Both the position numbers and the translations under genes were made by a program. The notes under the pieces are model-generated. The model ran no database searches. It worked only from the letters and a program-made list of their open reading frames with translations, and was not told the DNA's origin. From Coleophoma eucalyptorum (lineage: Eukaryota > Ascomycota > Leotiomycetes > Helotiales > Dermateaceae), in contig JALRME010000001.1 in NCBI GenBank assembly GCA_026120035.1, positions 2,307,909-2,371,908 of the forward strand: a DNA stretch of 64,000 nucleotides, read 5' to 3'. Below are positions 24,267-35,998 of the stretch, piece after piece. The number at the start of each line of letters is the position of its first letter. Positions within the stretch are counted from its first letter, which is position 1.

Positions 24267-27200
24267 TCTGAGACAGTTAACATAAAAAACAGCCGGATTC
24301 TCGATTATGATGCAATACAAAGCTTACGAAGGTATAGATATCTAATGGACTTGACGTATGCGGTTATGACTATCACATGATCGGCAGAATACTTTTCCGT
24401 CCTAAACAGAATTCCTTGGGCTAAATGTGTCGTCATCAACATCAACAATTCCCTGTCATAACTCACATTTCTCACTTTATCTATTGGCAAGTGCAAAGCT
24501 AGTTTTAAGAAACAATCTGTGGAACACCTTTACGATTCGGATTATTGATCGTCCATCAGAGGTATATTCTCTACTACAGAAGAGTTCCGGGGCGTGCAAG
24601 TGTGCAGCAAAAGGTTAAATGCTTTGATCCTACTGCCAATTCTCTCGCGGTTCAAACTTCTGTAAGTGCCGGGGTGCAGATTATACCTGGCATTTTCGCA
24701 GTTGTATTTGACAATGGCTCCCTCAATTAAAGCTGGTTGCAAAATGAGGGCTGAACTGTTGACGGATATCTTGCTTTGTTCAGAGTTGAGGATGCGGCTG
24801 AGGACATTTGACCCACTGCCATCTATGCATCACAATGGTATGCTAGTACAGACATTGAGGTCTATCGACTTCTCGCGTGTCTATCTTCTAGCCCAAGCAG
24901 GTCTTTTCAAAGATGTTTCGCTCCGAGCGAGCTTATGACTTATGTTTACGAATAGCATCGTAGGTCGAGACGCAGGGCTACTTGGAGCTTTCCATGCCGT
25001 AATAAAAAATGCTTTCATGCCCGGATAATAGTATGGATAATCTTGTTTTTCCGGATTCAAGTGTGTACTCCTCTGACGGTACTTCCGGCAAAGTAAAGCT
25101 TTCTTTCGGAAGCAACATTTGTGACCACTCGTAGTCTAAATAAATGTCAAGATTTTCCAGGGTTAAAGAAACGATAGCTGTAGCACTGGTGAGAATGATA
25201 GAGAGCCTCCATCTTCAATAATTTGCAACTTGAGAAGGAGGTTGGAGTTTTGTTTAACGACCACGAAAAGGTCCAATCGCAAAAAAGTCAAACCAGAAGA
25301 GGAATGAAAATGTCAATACAGTTAATATTATATTGTTCAAATATTGTGAGCACTTCCCCCTGTTATATACTAATGGTCAATGATTCTTCTCCCAGTTCAA
25401 ATCTCTATATCAAGAGTTTGTGGAGATTTGCCAGCTATCTACAGGATAATACCAAAACAGTAAGGCCAGAGATTTTATTTCCGATAGGTCTGAGACCCAT
25501 CTCTAGAGCATATATAAGATCTTCTCCGGGAAGGATTAGCTTCATCAAAGCGTAGGAGAACAGGAAATCCCTCCGCTTTCCAGTAATTCTCTTTCCTGTG
25601 CCGATGCAGATTTTGACCAGTGGCAACCTTGCAATCTCTCGGGGATCCAAGCCGTGGAACTTACAATGCTGGTAATACCTAGTTAATCCTAGCTTACGAC
25701 TAGTACCTTAGAGGAATTAAAGCTGGTATTGCCTCTTTCCGTGTCCCGAGTTCGGTTCTAGATGATAAGCGACGCGATCTTCCTGGAAAATCCTCCTTGG
25801 CTGCCGCTCTACACACTAGATTCTGAGATAATGGCTTTTCTACACGCTACAAAAAGCAAAGCGGCATACACATGGCTGTGCTTCTGCCCATGTAAAATGA
25901 AATCGATAGAAAGCTCGAGCTCCATAGAACAGGAGGTAGATTTAATACTCCCGTCACTTTTCCCTTTTTGAGTTTGCGCTTGTCCAAATAGCAGGCACTA
26001 GTAGCGTGGTTTAACTTCTTTTACGACATCGTCAATGAAGCGCTTAACCGGCTTGGACTAGGTTGACGGTTCTGTTACCAGTGTGTTCACAGATCAATGC
26101 GAAATTGCGACTGTGCCAAAGGCAAGAACAGAGTTGAGGTGCGGCTCTGGAGTATCTGGCCAGCTCCGCATGTAGAATGGGGAGTTGGACTACTAGCACG
26201 GACGCGCCGTCAACCATGCTGGGGGGGGGGGGGGTGGGGGGGTTAAATAAAATACTAGTTGCTTCTGTAAGAATCGTTGGAAATTCACGGCTAGTCGGAA
26301 TTACCTGACAATTGTTATTTTCTCGCAGAAGATCTAGAAGGTCGGGTATGTTCACCTTTTGCGTGACGTCGCTAACCTTTGGACGGAAGCGAGCCGTCGT
26401 GAGGAGTTTTGGGTTTGGGGTTATGCTTGGTTATCAGTCATGCCATATCTTGGATGCCAGGGAAGAGAACGTGCAACAGGTTGTTCTGCTGGTCGGCCGA
26501 TGAAGTCGAGGGACCTCTCAACTTCATCTGTACACGCACTCATGGCGGTGCTGAGTTGTCCCCTGGCAAGCCTTTTTTTGGACACGGCATGCTCGATAAG
26601 CTAATGCCTGACCGTCCCTGACGCTAAACCACAAAGGGGTCTCTGCAGAGTCCTCCGGTCTCAGCTGGCTTCTTCGCAATAGTTTGACCGTGCATACCAC
26701 AATTCTGCAATACTATCCCAAATTGTATGCCTACACGATGGACCTCAGGGGGAAGAGCCTCGGGCCTGAGCAGAAACCTTAATGATACGAGAATCTCGAA
26801 TACTCAACGTCAAATATCCGGATGGTCTGCTGAGTCACGTGGCTGCAATACCGGATGGCTTGTGACTTTGCGTTCCCTTTTTACTTGTCCACTTCTTTCA
26901 TTGTCTGCACACCCAACGCAGCCTCTCTGTAACGAGCAAGGGCACATGAAATTAACAGTAGCCATATACAAGGCCTCGGGTCTGCTTGCCTGCAGTGTCT
27001 CTGGTCGGCGCTTCGTGAAATCCCCCTTTTCTCTGCTGAGGACTTGGATGCCAAAGTCCCCGGCACTACCATGACTTTGCGCCCAGCTGCCCGCTAGAGT
27101 CCGTATGCAGATGCATTGAGCGAGCCATCCACATCGGTACTCGCATGTACTTTGTCCCAAGGTCGATCGACATGGCGGGATACTGGTCGGCTGTTGTATT

Positions 27201-28008
27201 GCTCGACAATATCGTATGGTCGACCTTCTTTAGGTTAAGGCTTGGGTGGGCAAGCGTGGACAAGCGTTATCTGCTCACAAAATCCAGGCTCTCAGTCAAT
27301 CAAGAGACTTGCCTATCGCGCTCGCTGAGCTTCCAGCAGCTATAACGCTTTCCATTATCGGATTATTGAAAGCGACAACCCGGCCACGGGCACCGAATGC
27401 AGTCAAGCCACCCCAAGCGACCCCAAGCCACGGCAAGCCACCTTAAGCATGCACCAAGCAATCTTTCCAGGAAAACCAACAAACCGACGTTTAAGAGTCT
27501 GGCTCAACTCTCCTGTCCTGCATGGTCCGGACATTAGTACCTGCGGGAGTCTCAAAGTCCTGCCTTCTGCCTAGCGTTCCCTTGCCCTAGTCCAGCGGTT
27601 CCTTTTGCGTGGACGATTTTTACTCGTGAGCACCGGATTAGTCTTGTAGGCTTTTTGTTCATGGGTTTCTAGCAGCTGTGTTGTAGCTATGACAGGTCTC
27701 GCCACCATTGTAGGCTCACGGAAGTTCGTGGCTTAAGCTTGGTGCGGTGTCTATGCCTAAAGTTGATTGTGACAAGGCGGTTGCCGCCAAATTATCTGCT
27801 CTTCAGTTTCCCAGCTCGCCACGTATTGCCAGAAATCGCTGGACCGTGATCGATGCAGCGGCACCAACTGGACTAGTGGTTCTGGCTTGCTGGCTATGTG
27901 GGTTTGCCCTTCTTCCTAGTGGGAGGTGGATGGTAAACAAATAAAAGATACGGCCCCCAAGACATATGGCTTCACTCCTTGTCAAGCAACATTGTGGATT
28001 CGGCCTTT
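24267..28008. other. 3.7-kb gene-poor region
   Basis: All open frames are short, lie on overlapping strands and resemble nothing I recognise. A mixed poly-G tract lies at about 26220-26243. A loose 10-bp repeat based on AAGCCACCCC lies near 27408-27450. I cannot support any gene or mobile element here. Confidence 0.5.
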
Positions 28009-28070
28009 CTTTAATCTACACTCTTTTAACCTACACTCTCTAATCTACACTCTTTAATCTACACTCTTTT
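28009..28070 (+). repeat. 15-bp direct repeat in the promoter of the GT2 gene
   Basis: The unit TAATCTACACTCTTT, with small changes, is repeated four times and ends about 50 bp before the ATG at 28123. It makes a strongly pyrimidine-rich leader, as often found just upstream of transcription starts in filamentous fungi. Confidence 0.75.
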
Positions 28071-28122
28071 TCTCGCTCTCTAGCTAAAGTAGTGTTCCCG
28101 ACTTCCAATCTCCCAAGACCGG

Positions 28123-31100
28123 ATGTCGGATTTGAAATTCAATCTACCTAATAGAAAGGACTCTGAACTCCCCTCCCCAACTTCAGCAACCTCTCCAACA
28201 GAATCTGGAATCCATACGTTCTCGCCTTCACCCTCAAGAATTGGGTCAATAGCAGATGTTACCACAGCCACAGCGATAACCGTGACTAAATCCCCAATGG
28301 GCTCTCTAACACCTGTCACCATCTTGAGCCCGTTGGCTTCCGGAGAAAACACCCCGCGGACGAGTATAGGCACGAAAAATGGACGACGATCAATATACCC
28401 GAAAGGCGACTTTCGAGAATCCGTTGTGAGCATGCAGGAACTGAAGACAATGCAGAATGGCATGATGGCGGAGACGCTGAACAAGGAACAAATTCGCAAA
28501 CTTTGGACTTCCAATGGCTCAAACGAAGGTGTGATTCTCAAAGTGAGCAAAGGAGATTATATTGCTCGACCACAGAGCTTGCAGCAAGAGACGGACGGAT
28601 TATTTCAGCAGGTCTTAGCAATGAATGTTCGGGTATGTATTGTCTTGGGGATCTCTATATACTCTGCCGTACTAAAACCTGAACAGTGTGCCATTACTCT
28701 CAACACCAAACTTGTTCGAGTTTTGATGACTGAGACAGATGACGGCGCTATTTCGCTGAATAATGGAGGCAGTATCCAAGTATTACCAAGCCTGGATGCC
28801 CTCCCATATTGCTCGAAGCATCAATTTGCCGCATTTATCAGGGACATCAAGATATTGGTCGTGTGGGACGACAATCCTGAGAATCTCCTCCGACGCGCAA
28901 CCGAGCTGGAAATACTGTTGCTAAACACAATCTGGCAAGACCACGATGCATTCTGTGCGGATGAGAAAGCCAACATGACTCCTTATGAAACAATTGTCAC
29001 CTCAGGCCCTCAAGCAAACGGTCTTGATTCCTCTGAGGACCTGGAGGGTTTACTGCCAGAACCGAGGAAAATCGTCCTCATCAGTCCCATGATGGTTGGA
29101 CTTACTCTCACTTTGGTTATTGCTTGTCTTGGATTGGGATGGCGAGCTCTTGCTCTGGAAGTCGCAACTGATGGTACTTATACTCGACTCGCTCTGCTTG
29201 TCACGGCACCATTGCTGTTTTTTCTGGGATTGGTATGTTTTTTTAACTGCTCAATGCACTGCGCACGCTAACGATAACTTTCAGTTCATGATGCAAACTA
29301 TTATCACCAGCGTGTTCCAAATATTCGCTCCAGTCAACCAAATGATGAACAACTCACAGGGATATTCAGGAAAGGCACCACGTCGGATACATGGAGAGAT
29401 TCTACCGCACTTCACCATTCAGATGCCTGTTTATAAGGAAGGTCTCAATGCTGTCATCCGGCCCACTGTCAACTCTTTGAAGCAAGCTATTTCTACATAT
29501 GAGCTCCAGGGTGGTACCGCAAGTATCTTTATCAATGATGGTATGTTTTTTTATCGTCTCCTAAAGTCCTGATCTAACTCTGCGCAGACGGCATGCAATT
29601 ACTCTCCGAGAGTGAGGCAAGCGAGCGACGCGAGTTCTACGACGAACACAACATTGGATGGGTAGCTCGACCAGGACACAATCCTCGTCCAAAAAAGGCC
29701 GACCCCAACTATGATGAGTCCAAAATGTTTGTGCGCCGCGGAAAATTCAAGAAGGCGTCCAACATGAACTATGCCCTGATGGTGAGCAATAAGATCGAAG
29801 AAAAATTGAGCAAAATTTCACGCGGCGAAAGTTGGAATCAACGCGACGAGGAAAAGGTTTACAAGCAAGCAATGAAAGACGTCCTTACAGAATTGAAGGG
29901 CCGGGCCTGGGCCGACGGTAATATCCGCATGGGAGACTATGTTCTGCTTGTTGATTCGGACACTCGTATTCCCGCGGACTGCTTGCTTGATGCCGCCGTC
30001 GAGATGGACAATGCGCCTGAGGTCGCCATTATGCAATACTCTTCTGGTGTGATGAAGGTTACTGATAGCTTCTTCGAGGTAAGTTATTCTAGACTTACAC
30101 GAAAATATAGGATGCTAACTTGCTACACAGAATGGTATCAAGTTCTTCACAGATCTTATTTACACGGCAATTCGCTTCGCTGTTGCCAGTGGTGACGTGT
30201 GCCCTTTCGTCGGCCACAATGCTATTCTCCGCTGGTCAGCTCTTCAACAAGTAACATTTGAAGAGGATGGGTACGAAAAGTTCTGGTCCGAATCACACGT
30301 CTCAGAAGATTTCGATATGGCACTACGACTCCAAACTTCAGGATACAAACTTCGTCTAGCTGCCTACCATGGCGAAGGATTCAAAGAGGGTGTTTCTCTT
30401 ACCGTCTATGATGAACTTGCCAGATGGGAGAAGTATGCATTTGGATGCAGCGAATTGATCTTTCACCCATTCCGACTCTGGATTACTCGCGGCCCAATCA
30501 CACCGTTGTTCAGAAGATTCGTTAGCTCTTCAATGCCCATTGGCGCGAAGCTCACTATTATGGCGTACATTGGAACATACTATGCTATTGGTTCCGCTTG
30601 GATTTTGACTGTTCTCAACTATTTCCTCGCTGGCTGGTATGCTGGATACACTGACAAGTACTATCTTGGATCCTTCCAAGTTTACTTTTCTATCATCATC
30701 GTATTCACTGGACTTGGAAACCTTGCATTGGCAGTTCTGAGATATCGCACATCTGAGAAGGGCCTTTTCTCATCGTGTAAGTTTCCCTAGCCTATACGTA
30801 CTCCCTCACAGCAGTTTACTAACAATCTATAGTGTTTGAGAACTTCAAATGGGTCTTGCTCTTGACAATCTTCCTTGGTGGAATCTCCTTGCACGTCTCA
30901 CAAGCTCTTCTGTCCCATCTCTTCGAGATCGAAATTTCGTGGGGCGCAACGGCCAAGGAAATCGAAAACACCAACTTCTTCACCGAAATCCCCAAGCTTA
31001 CCAAGAAATTCAAATTCACCTTCGTCTTTTGTTTTGCCATGATCGCTCTCATTTTGGCCGGTTACTACGCCTTCCCTGAATTCTGGAGAATCACCACCTT

Positions 31101-31191
31101 CAACGCCATCTATCCTTTGGGTGCAATGGTCTTCTCTCATTTCTTGCTTCCTATCGCTCTTAACCCAGCCCTGATGATGTTCACGTGGTAG
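28123..31191 (+). CDS. family-2 processive glycosyltransferase, fungal GT2 (ZtGT2/FgGT2-like)
   Basis: Six exons (28123-28632, 28687-29232, 29285-29540, 29588-30078, 30131-30776, 30833-31191) give 935 residues. A disordered Ser/Thr/Pro-rich head of about 100 residues precedes an N-terminal domain. Two membrane spans come before the catalytic domain and several after it. The catalytic motifs are in order: IQMPVYKEG, DD at 437-438 (split by intron 3), DSD near 560, SEDFD near 660 and a W-containing acceptor motif (ARWEKY) near 699. The closest families known to me are the membrane GT2 proteins needed for hyphal growth on solid surfaces in Zymoseptoria and Fusarium, likely making a surface polysaccharide; the product is unproven. 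Intron 1 is 54 nt and stop-free in frame. Confidence 0.85.
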
Positions 31192-31895
31192 ACACAATTA
31201 TACTCTTTGGTTTGCGTCTCTTTGGTTTAACGAAGGAAGAAGATTTAAGCGATACATGAAGCGGGTAGAACGGTGGTGCATGGTGTTGGAAGCGCTGACA
31301 ATTAAAGCGATACCTTTGGAATTACGGATAATGGTGCACGTATAGATTGGGTGAGGATCAGTTCTAGAGGAGTTTCATGGCATAAAATGGTTTTTTAATA
31401 ATCTTTCCACAGTAAAAAAATTGATTAAGTTAGGCCATCTGTTAGAAGTCCAATAATTCTGTGATATGCTTTTATTTATACTCCAGACATTAGTTAAGTA
31501 TTAAGGTAGGACTCTTACAACCGGTCTCAACCAAGAGCTTTTCAACTTATAACTACATGTAGACTCGGTCACTTTTTCCTGACATCATCTATACTACTAT
31601 ACTATTGTGCACTCATGACTTTCTCATACCTATAAAGTGGCCGATGTTCAAGATGCATGACCGGCCGCTTTTATGACTGGGATATTGTTTAACAACAGAA
31701 CTAGGTGTTCGCCAGGTTCTTGAAGCACGACTAAGGTGATAGATAATGCTCAAACGGTTTAGCTATAGGAAGCGAGAGTTCCAACTCAGTCACAGAATAT
31801 GTCGATATTTTTAAATCTTGAGGTCTCTTGTCTATGTTTCACTAAAATGCCATCTTAAGTCCACCAAAGCTGGCGAGGCTTTGGGTAAGATCTGT
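31192..31895. other. intergenic space between convergent genes
   Basis: AT-rich 0.7 kb after the GT2 stop and before the stop of the minus-strand hydrolase. I see no gene, RNA or repeat in it. Confidence 0.55.
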
Positions 31896-33315
31896 CTATA
31901 GTTTGCTGGATGGTGTCCTTCCATTCCAAGTCTTCATTTCTTGCATCCATTGATCATCGAAGATCTGCCGCTGCAAGCCTTTCTTGTCTTGCCACTTTTC
32001 TGACATCAACTTCTCTTCGCGGCAAGATCTCTCCAATTCGGCTTGTATCCAATCGCCAAGAGTATCAGCTGTCATACCGATGCTTTCAAACGGGAAGAAA
32101 TGGCCACCATTCACCGTCGAACAATGTACTCGATCAGCTTTGACTCCACCACTACCACCCACTCCAGTTCCCGTACACTCCATATTTCTCTTTATAATCT
32201 CGTCACGTCTAAACGGACTCTTCTTCCCAAACACGAACAATACACTCGGCCGTAAACTGGGCAGCTCGAAAAACGCAGTGCGGATTTCAGAGCGGTAAAA
32301 CGGCGCTTTCGATCCATCTTCGGGATAGATATCCGGGTGCGTGAGTTTCTCTTCAGCCGTGGCATCACCACGCACACCAACAGCATCAAAATTTGCACGT
32401 GCGATGGTGAATGCTTCCTGGTGCTTGCTCGTAACCATCGTCATCTCTGCTGCTGTTGCTGCACTGGCCTGGGGCCGCTGGCGGAAGCCATATTTGATAA
32501 TCTGGTCCTTGGCCCGCTCGTCCCAGGTCTGATAGAACTTGGACTTGCGCACCGAGATTGCGGCTTGCTCTTTGGATGGCCAGACGTCTTTGCGGAAGGT
32601 GGCTACTTTGCCTAGAGGTGGATCGCGGAAGGGCTCTGTGTATATCACCGGGTCGAGTAGGATTAGGGAGTGGAATAGACGTGGGTGAAGGGTTGAGAGA
32701 TGTACCCTGCTACCATTAGCGATCATGGTTGTGTGAACGTAGATTTTGAGGCCTACATCTGCGCAGAACCCATACTATGACCAATGCCAAAGATTGGTCG
32801 TGTGATTTTTTTACGGAAGTGGTTTACCATGTGCAGCAAGTCACGAGAGTGGTCGAACCAGTGTGCTGGGATCTGCATTAGTTGTGTTTAAGAAAGTTAA
32901 AACTGTCGTGTTGGAGACTGAGCTTACGATCACTTCCCAGCTTCTGCTCATTGAGCAATCCACTTGTGCCTTGATGGGCTACATCTGCCATCCAGATAGC
33001 ATTCACCACGACACCAGCATTTTGCAGGCGAGTGGTGAGATCTTCCCAGAGAGGCTCATAAGTCTCCTGGTCTCAGTTAGTCGAAACCTAGATAGACAAC
33101 CCCGACGCCTTTTACCTTACCTTTGAATAAGCATTGGAATGAGCAGCGATCAAGGTTACACCCTCACGACGCTTATCCCGAGGTTGATTATCATTCGGGA
33201 TATATTGCTTAATATGAAGTAAGAGCTCTTCATCTTGTCCAGATATCGTGGCATGGAAATACTCTCTAATATGTTGGCCAGGTAAAATATGCTCAACGAT
33301 AGTGAATCGGGTCAT
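31896..33315 (-). pseudogene. alpha/beta hydrolase with peroxisomal SKL tail, frame broken twice
   Basis: The minus strand encodes an alpha/beta hydrolase of the AKT2-like group (often labelled toxin biosynthesis protein in fungi). The N-terminal exon is 33315-33121 and the second begins at 33066. A third part holds the nucleophile motif GHSMG near 32790-32775, and the last part runs from about 32705 to 31896 and ends in SKL, a PTS1 peroxisomal signal. Two junctions do not fit. Near 32940-32930 one extra G shifts the frame into TGA before the donor. After GHSMG no GT or GC donor is in phase with the only usable acceptor. Both faults are single-base shifts beside G runs, so either this is a young pseudogene or the assembly has errors. 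Confidence 0.6.
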
Positions 33316-34078
33316 ATTAAACAGCAAAGGAGAACACAGTACGGGTGGAACCAGAGATCTACCTGTGACTTTGCTTGAGATGGTAGGTTTATAATTGCTT
33401 CTTGTACATGCTGTCAGACAACAAAGGCGGTGTTTGAGGTAGCTAGGAGCCGAGAACTAGTATATGACGCAATGTTTCGATGCTTGATGAATCGACACTA
33501 GAGAATACACCACCCATACTTGCGTTGGGAAAGTCCTTGCTGCAAAGAACGAGTTTATGCATGTTTGTAGCAGAGTTTTTCGTCTGATTGGGAAATAGTG
33601 TTCAGGAAGGCGGCTCGGAAGATTTAGCCTAGATCGAGGGACCTAGGAAGGGAGATCTAAAAATGGGGCCGATTTCGAGACGGTCCTCGTTAAGTATTGG
33701 CTTTGCAACACAAATGCCAGTTTGACGTCACTTTAAGGCTTAAGCGATGGGTTATGTGCAGAAACCCGACTTTGTCCATTGGATAAGGTAAGAATGGGTG
33801 GAAGTTTAGTGGAGTCGGAGTATGAGCCTGCATCAGATCAGTGCTTGTTCCGGCTCTTCCAGGTCTTAGGTGCCTTAGCCCCGGGAAGATCTCGTCTCTG
33901 AAAAGCAACTAAGTACCTCCAAGTACCTTATCTATGATTCGTGGCACCAGAGGTAAGGCATGTTGCGAGATCGATATCTTCTTGTCTTGGTCCCCACAAG
34001 ATCGTAAGACGTCCGAAAAACGAGTTGCTACGAAATCTGATGTTTCAATAACACTCTCCACACGCGGACTTCCAATTT
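33316..34078. other. divergent intergenic region
   Basis: This 0.76 kb separates the divergently transcribed hydrolase relic (-) and MFS gene (+) and should hold both promoters. I see no further gene and no clear TATA box. Confidence 0.5.
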
Positions 34079-35825
34079 ATGAAATATCAAATAAAACCCG
34101 TAATGTCTACCCATCGGCTGTCCGACACATTCTATTACGCCAATCGCTCCTCAACACTTCCAGGGAGCTCCGACAACTTGGAAAATGGTAATATGAAAGA
34201 CGACGATAATGACTATCGAGATGGGGATTCAACCAAACGAAATTCCGTTGTCGAGCATCCAGTGTTAGGGTCACGTCAATACCCCATAGACAGTGCAGAT
34301 AAGGAGACGCAATCGAAAGAACAACAAAGCTTTTTGGTAAGTTGGGATGGACCAGACGATCCTGCCAACCCTATGAATTTTTCCACCAGGATCAAATGCA
34401 CCATTGTGCTTTTGACGGGCGCTGTTACATTTTGCGTGTCCTTTGCAAGCAGTGTCTTCTCCACCGCCACGGCTGCGACTGCGCTCGAGTTTCATGCTAG
34501 TGAAGAAGTCATGGTCCTGGGCGTCAGTTTATACGTCCTTGGGTTTGCATTCGGTAAGTGACCTCAGATTTAAGTCAAGTCTTTCTTTGGAAACTGAGGT
34601 ATACTAGGACCGCTTATTTGGGGACCCATGTCGGAAAGATATGGGCGATGCACTCCTATATCCATTGGCTTTGCTCTCTTTATCATCTTCCAAATCCCTG
34701 TCGCAGTTGCACAGAACCTCGAGACCATATTTCTCTGCCGATTTTTCGGTGGAGTTTTCGGCGCTGCTCCTCTAGCCATCGTCAGTTCGTCTTATGTCGA
34801 CTTCTTGACCATGGTTGACCGAGGAGTAGCGATGAGTGTCTTTGCAGCAGCTGTGTTCTTAGGACCTGTTCTAGGTCCGATCATTGGAGCATTCCTGACA
34901 GAAAGCTATCTTGGATGGCGTTGGACGGCCTGGATCACAATGATTACGAGTACATTCTTTGGGGTGCTATATCTTGTCTTTGTACCTGAGACGTATGCGC
35001 CAGTCTTGTTGCAGAGGAAGGCAGAGCGCAAGAGACACGAAACGAAAGAATGGGCGTGGCATTCTACACTTGATGAGACACCAACAAATTTCACGACACT
35101 CTATAATAAGTACTTGTCAAAGCCGTTTCGAATGGTATACCATGAGCCAGTTGTATGTCCAGTGCCCGTTCTGCGTTATGCCAGCCTCTAAATTTATCTA
35201 GCTCGATGTTTTGATCGCGTATGGCGCTCTTGTCTATTCAATTCTCTATCTCATCTTCTTCGCATACCCTTATTCTTTCCAGAAAACAAGAGGCTGGTCG
35301 CCTGGAGTGGCCTCTCTTCCGTTCCTCGGACTCATGGTAGGTGTGATCTTCGCCTGTATTTACATGGCTGTGGATACCAAGACACGCTTCCAGAGGGCAC
35401 TGAAAAGAGATGGGGGACTAGTCCCTGAACAACGGCTTCCACCTATGATTGTCGGCTCTGTATTATTGCCCGTCGGTCTCATCTGGTTTGCATGGACAAG
35501 TAGTCCAAATATCACCTGGGTTCCGCAAGTGATCTCCGGTGTCTTTATTGGAATGGGTATCACCACTGTCTTCTTCAACGGGGTTCTGTACCTCGTCGAT
35601 GTCTACCTACTAAGCGCACCATCAGCCTTAGCAGCAAATACTTTCGTCCGAAGTGCCAGTGCTGCTGGTTTTCCCCTTTTCTCCACCTATATGTATCAAC
35701 GGCTTGGGGTTGCATGGGCGACCAGCCTGTTGGGTTTCTTATGCACTGCTATGCTACCCTTTCCAATCATTTTCTGGTTTTATGGCGCGAAACTGAGAGC
35801 GAAAGGAAAATTTTTGATAGCATAG
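34079..35825 (+). CDS. MFS transporter, DHA1 (12-TM) polyamine/drug type
   Basis: Three exons (34079-34553, 34608-35152, 35202-35825) encode 547 residues. An in-frame ATG eight codons further on (34103) could also start it. The hydrophilic head contains the WDGPDDPANPMNFS signature seen just before TM1 in the Tpo1/Flu1-like group. Motif A reads GPMSERYGRCTP and motif C LGPVLGPIIGAFL, followed by the ESYLGWRWTAW loop. These proteins export polyamines, azoles or metabolites through the plasma membrane. The substrate is unknown. The gene is intact and lies divergent to the frame-broken hydrolase. Confidence 0.88.
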
Positions 35826-35998
35826 CTGATTCTTTGCCAGTGTATTCTTATACATTACCATTTCCTGAAAAGTAATCTTATATCTCATTAATAACTTTAA
35901 GTTTGTTATTCCGCTATTCAACATTGATTCTAACGCCAGCCCAAACATGTCGTATTTCACATCCCAAGGTCTCTAAGAGAGCAGCTACTATTTTCCTA

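Noticed and set aside
24267..28008. Several 60-116 codon frames as possible small genes
   Set aside because: None has a convincing start context, splice partners or family features.
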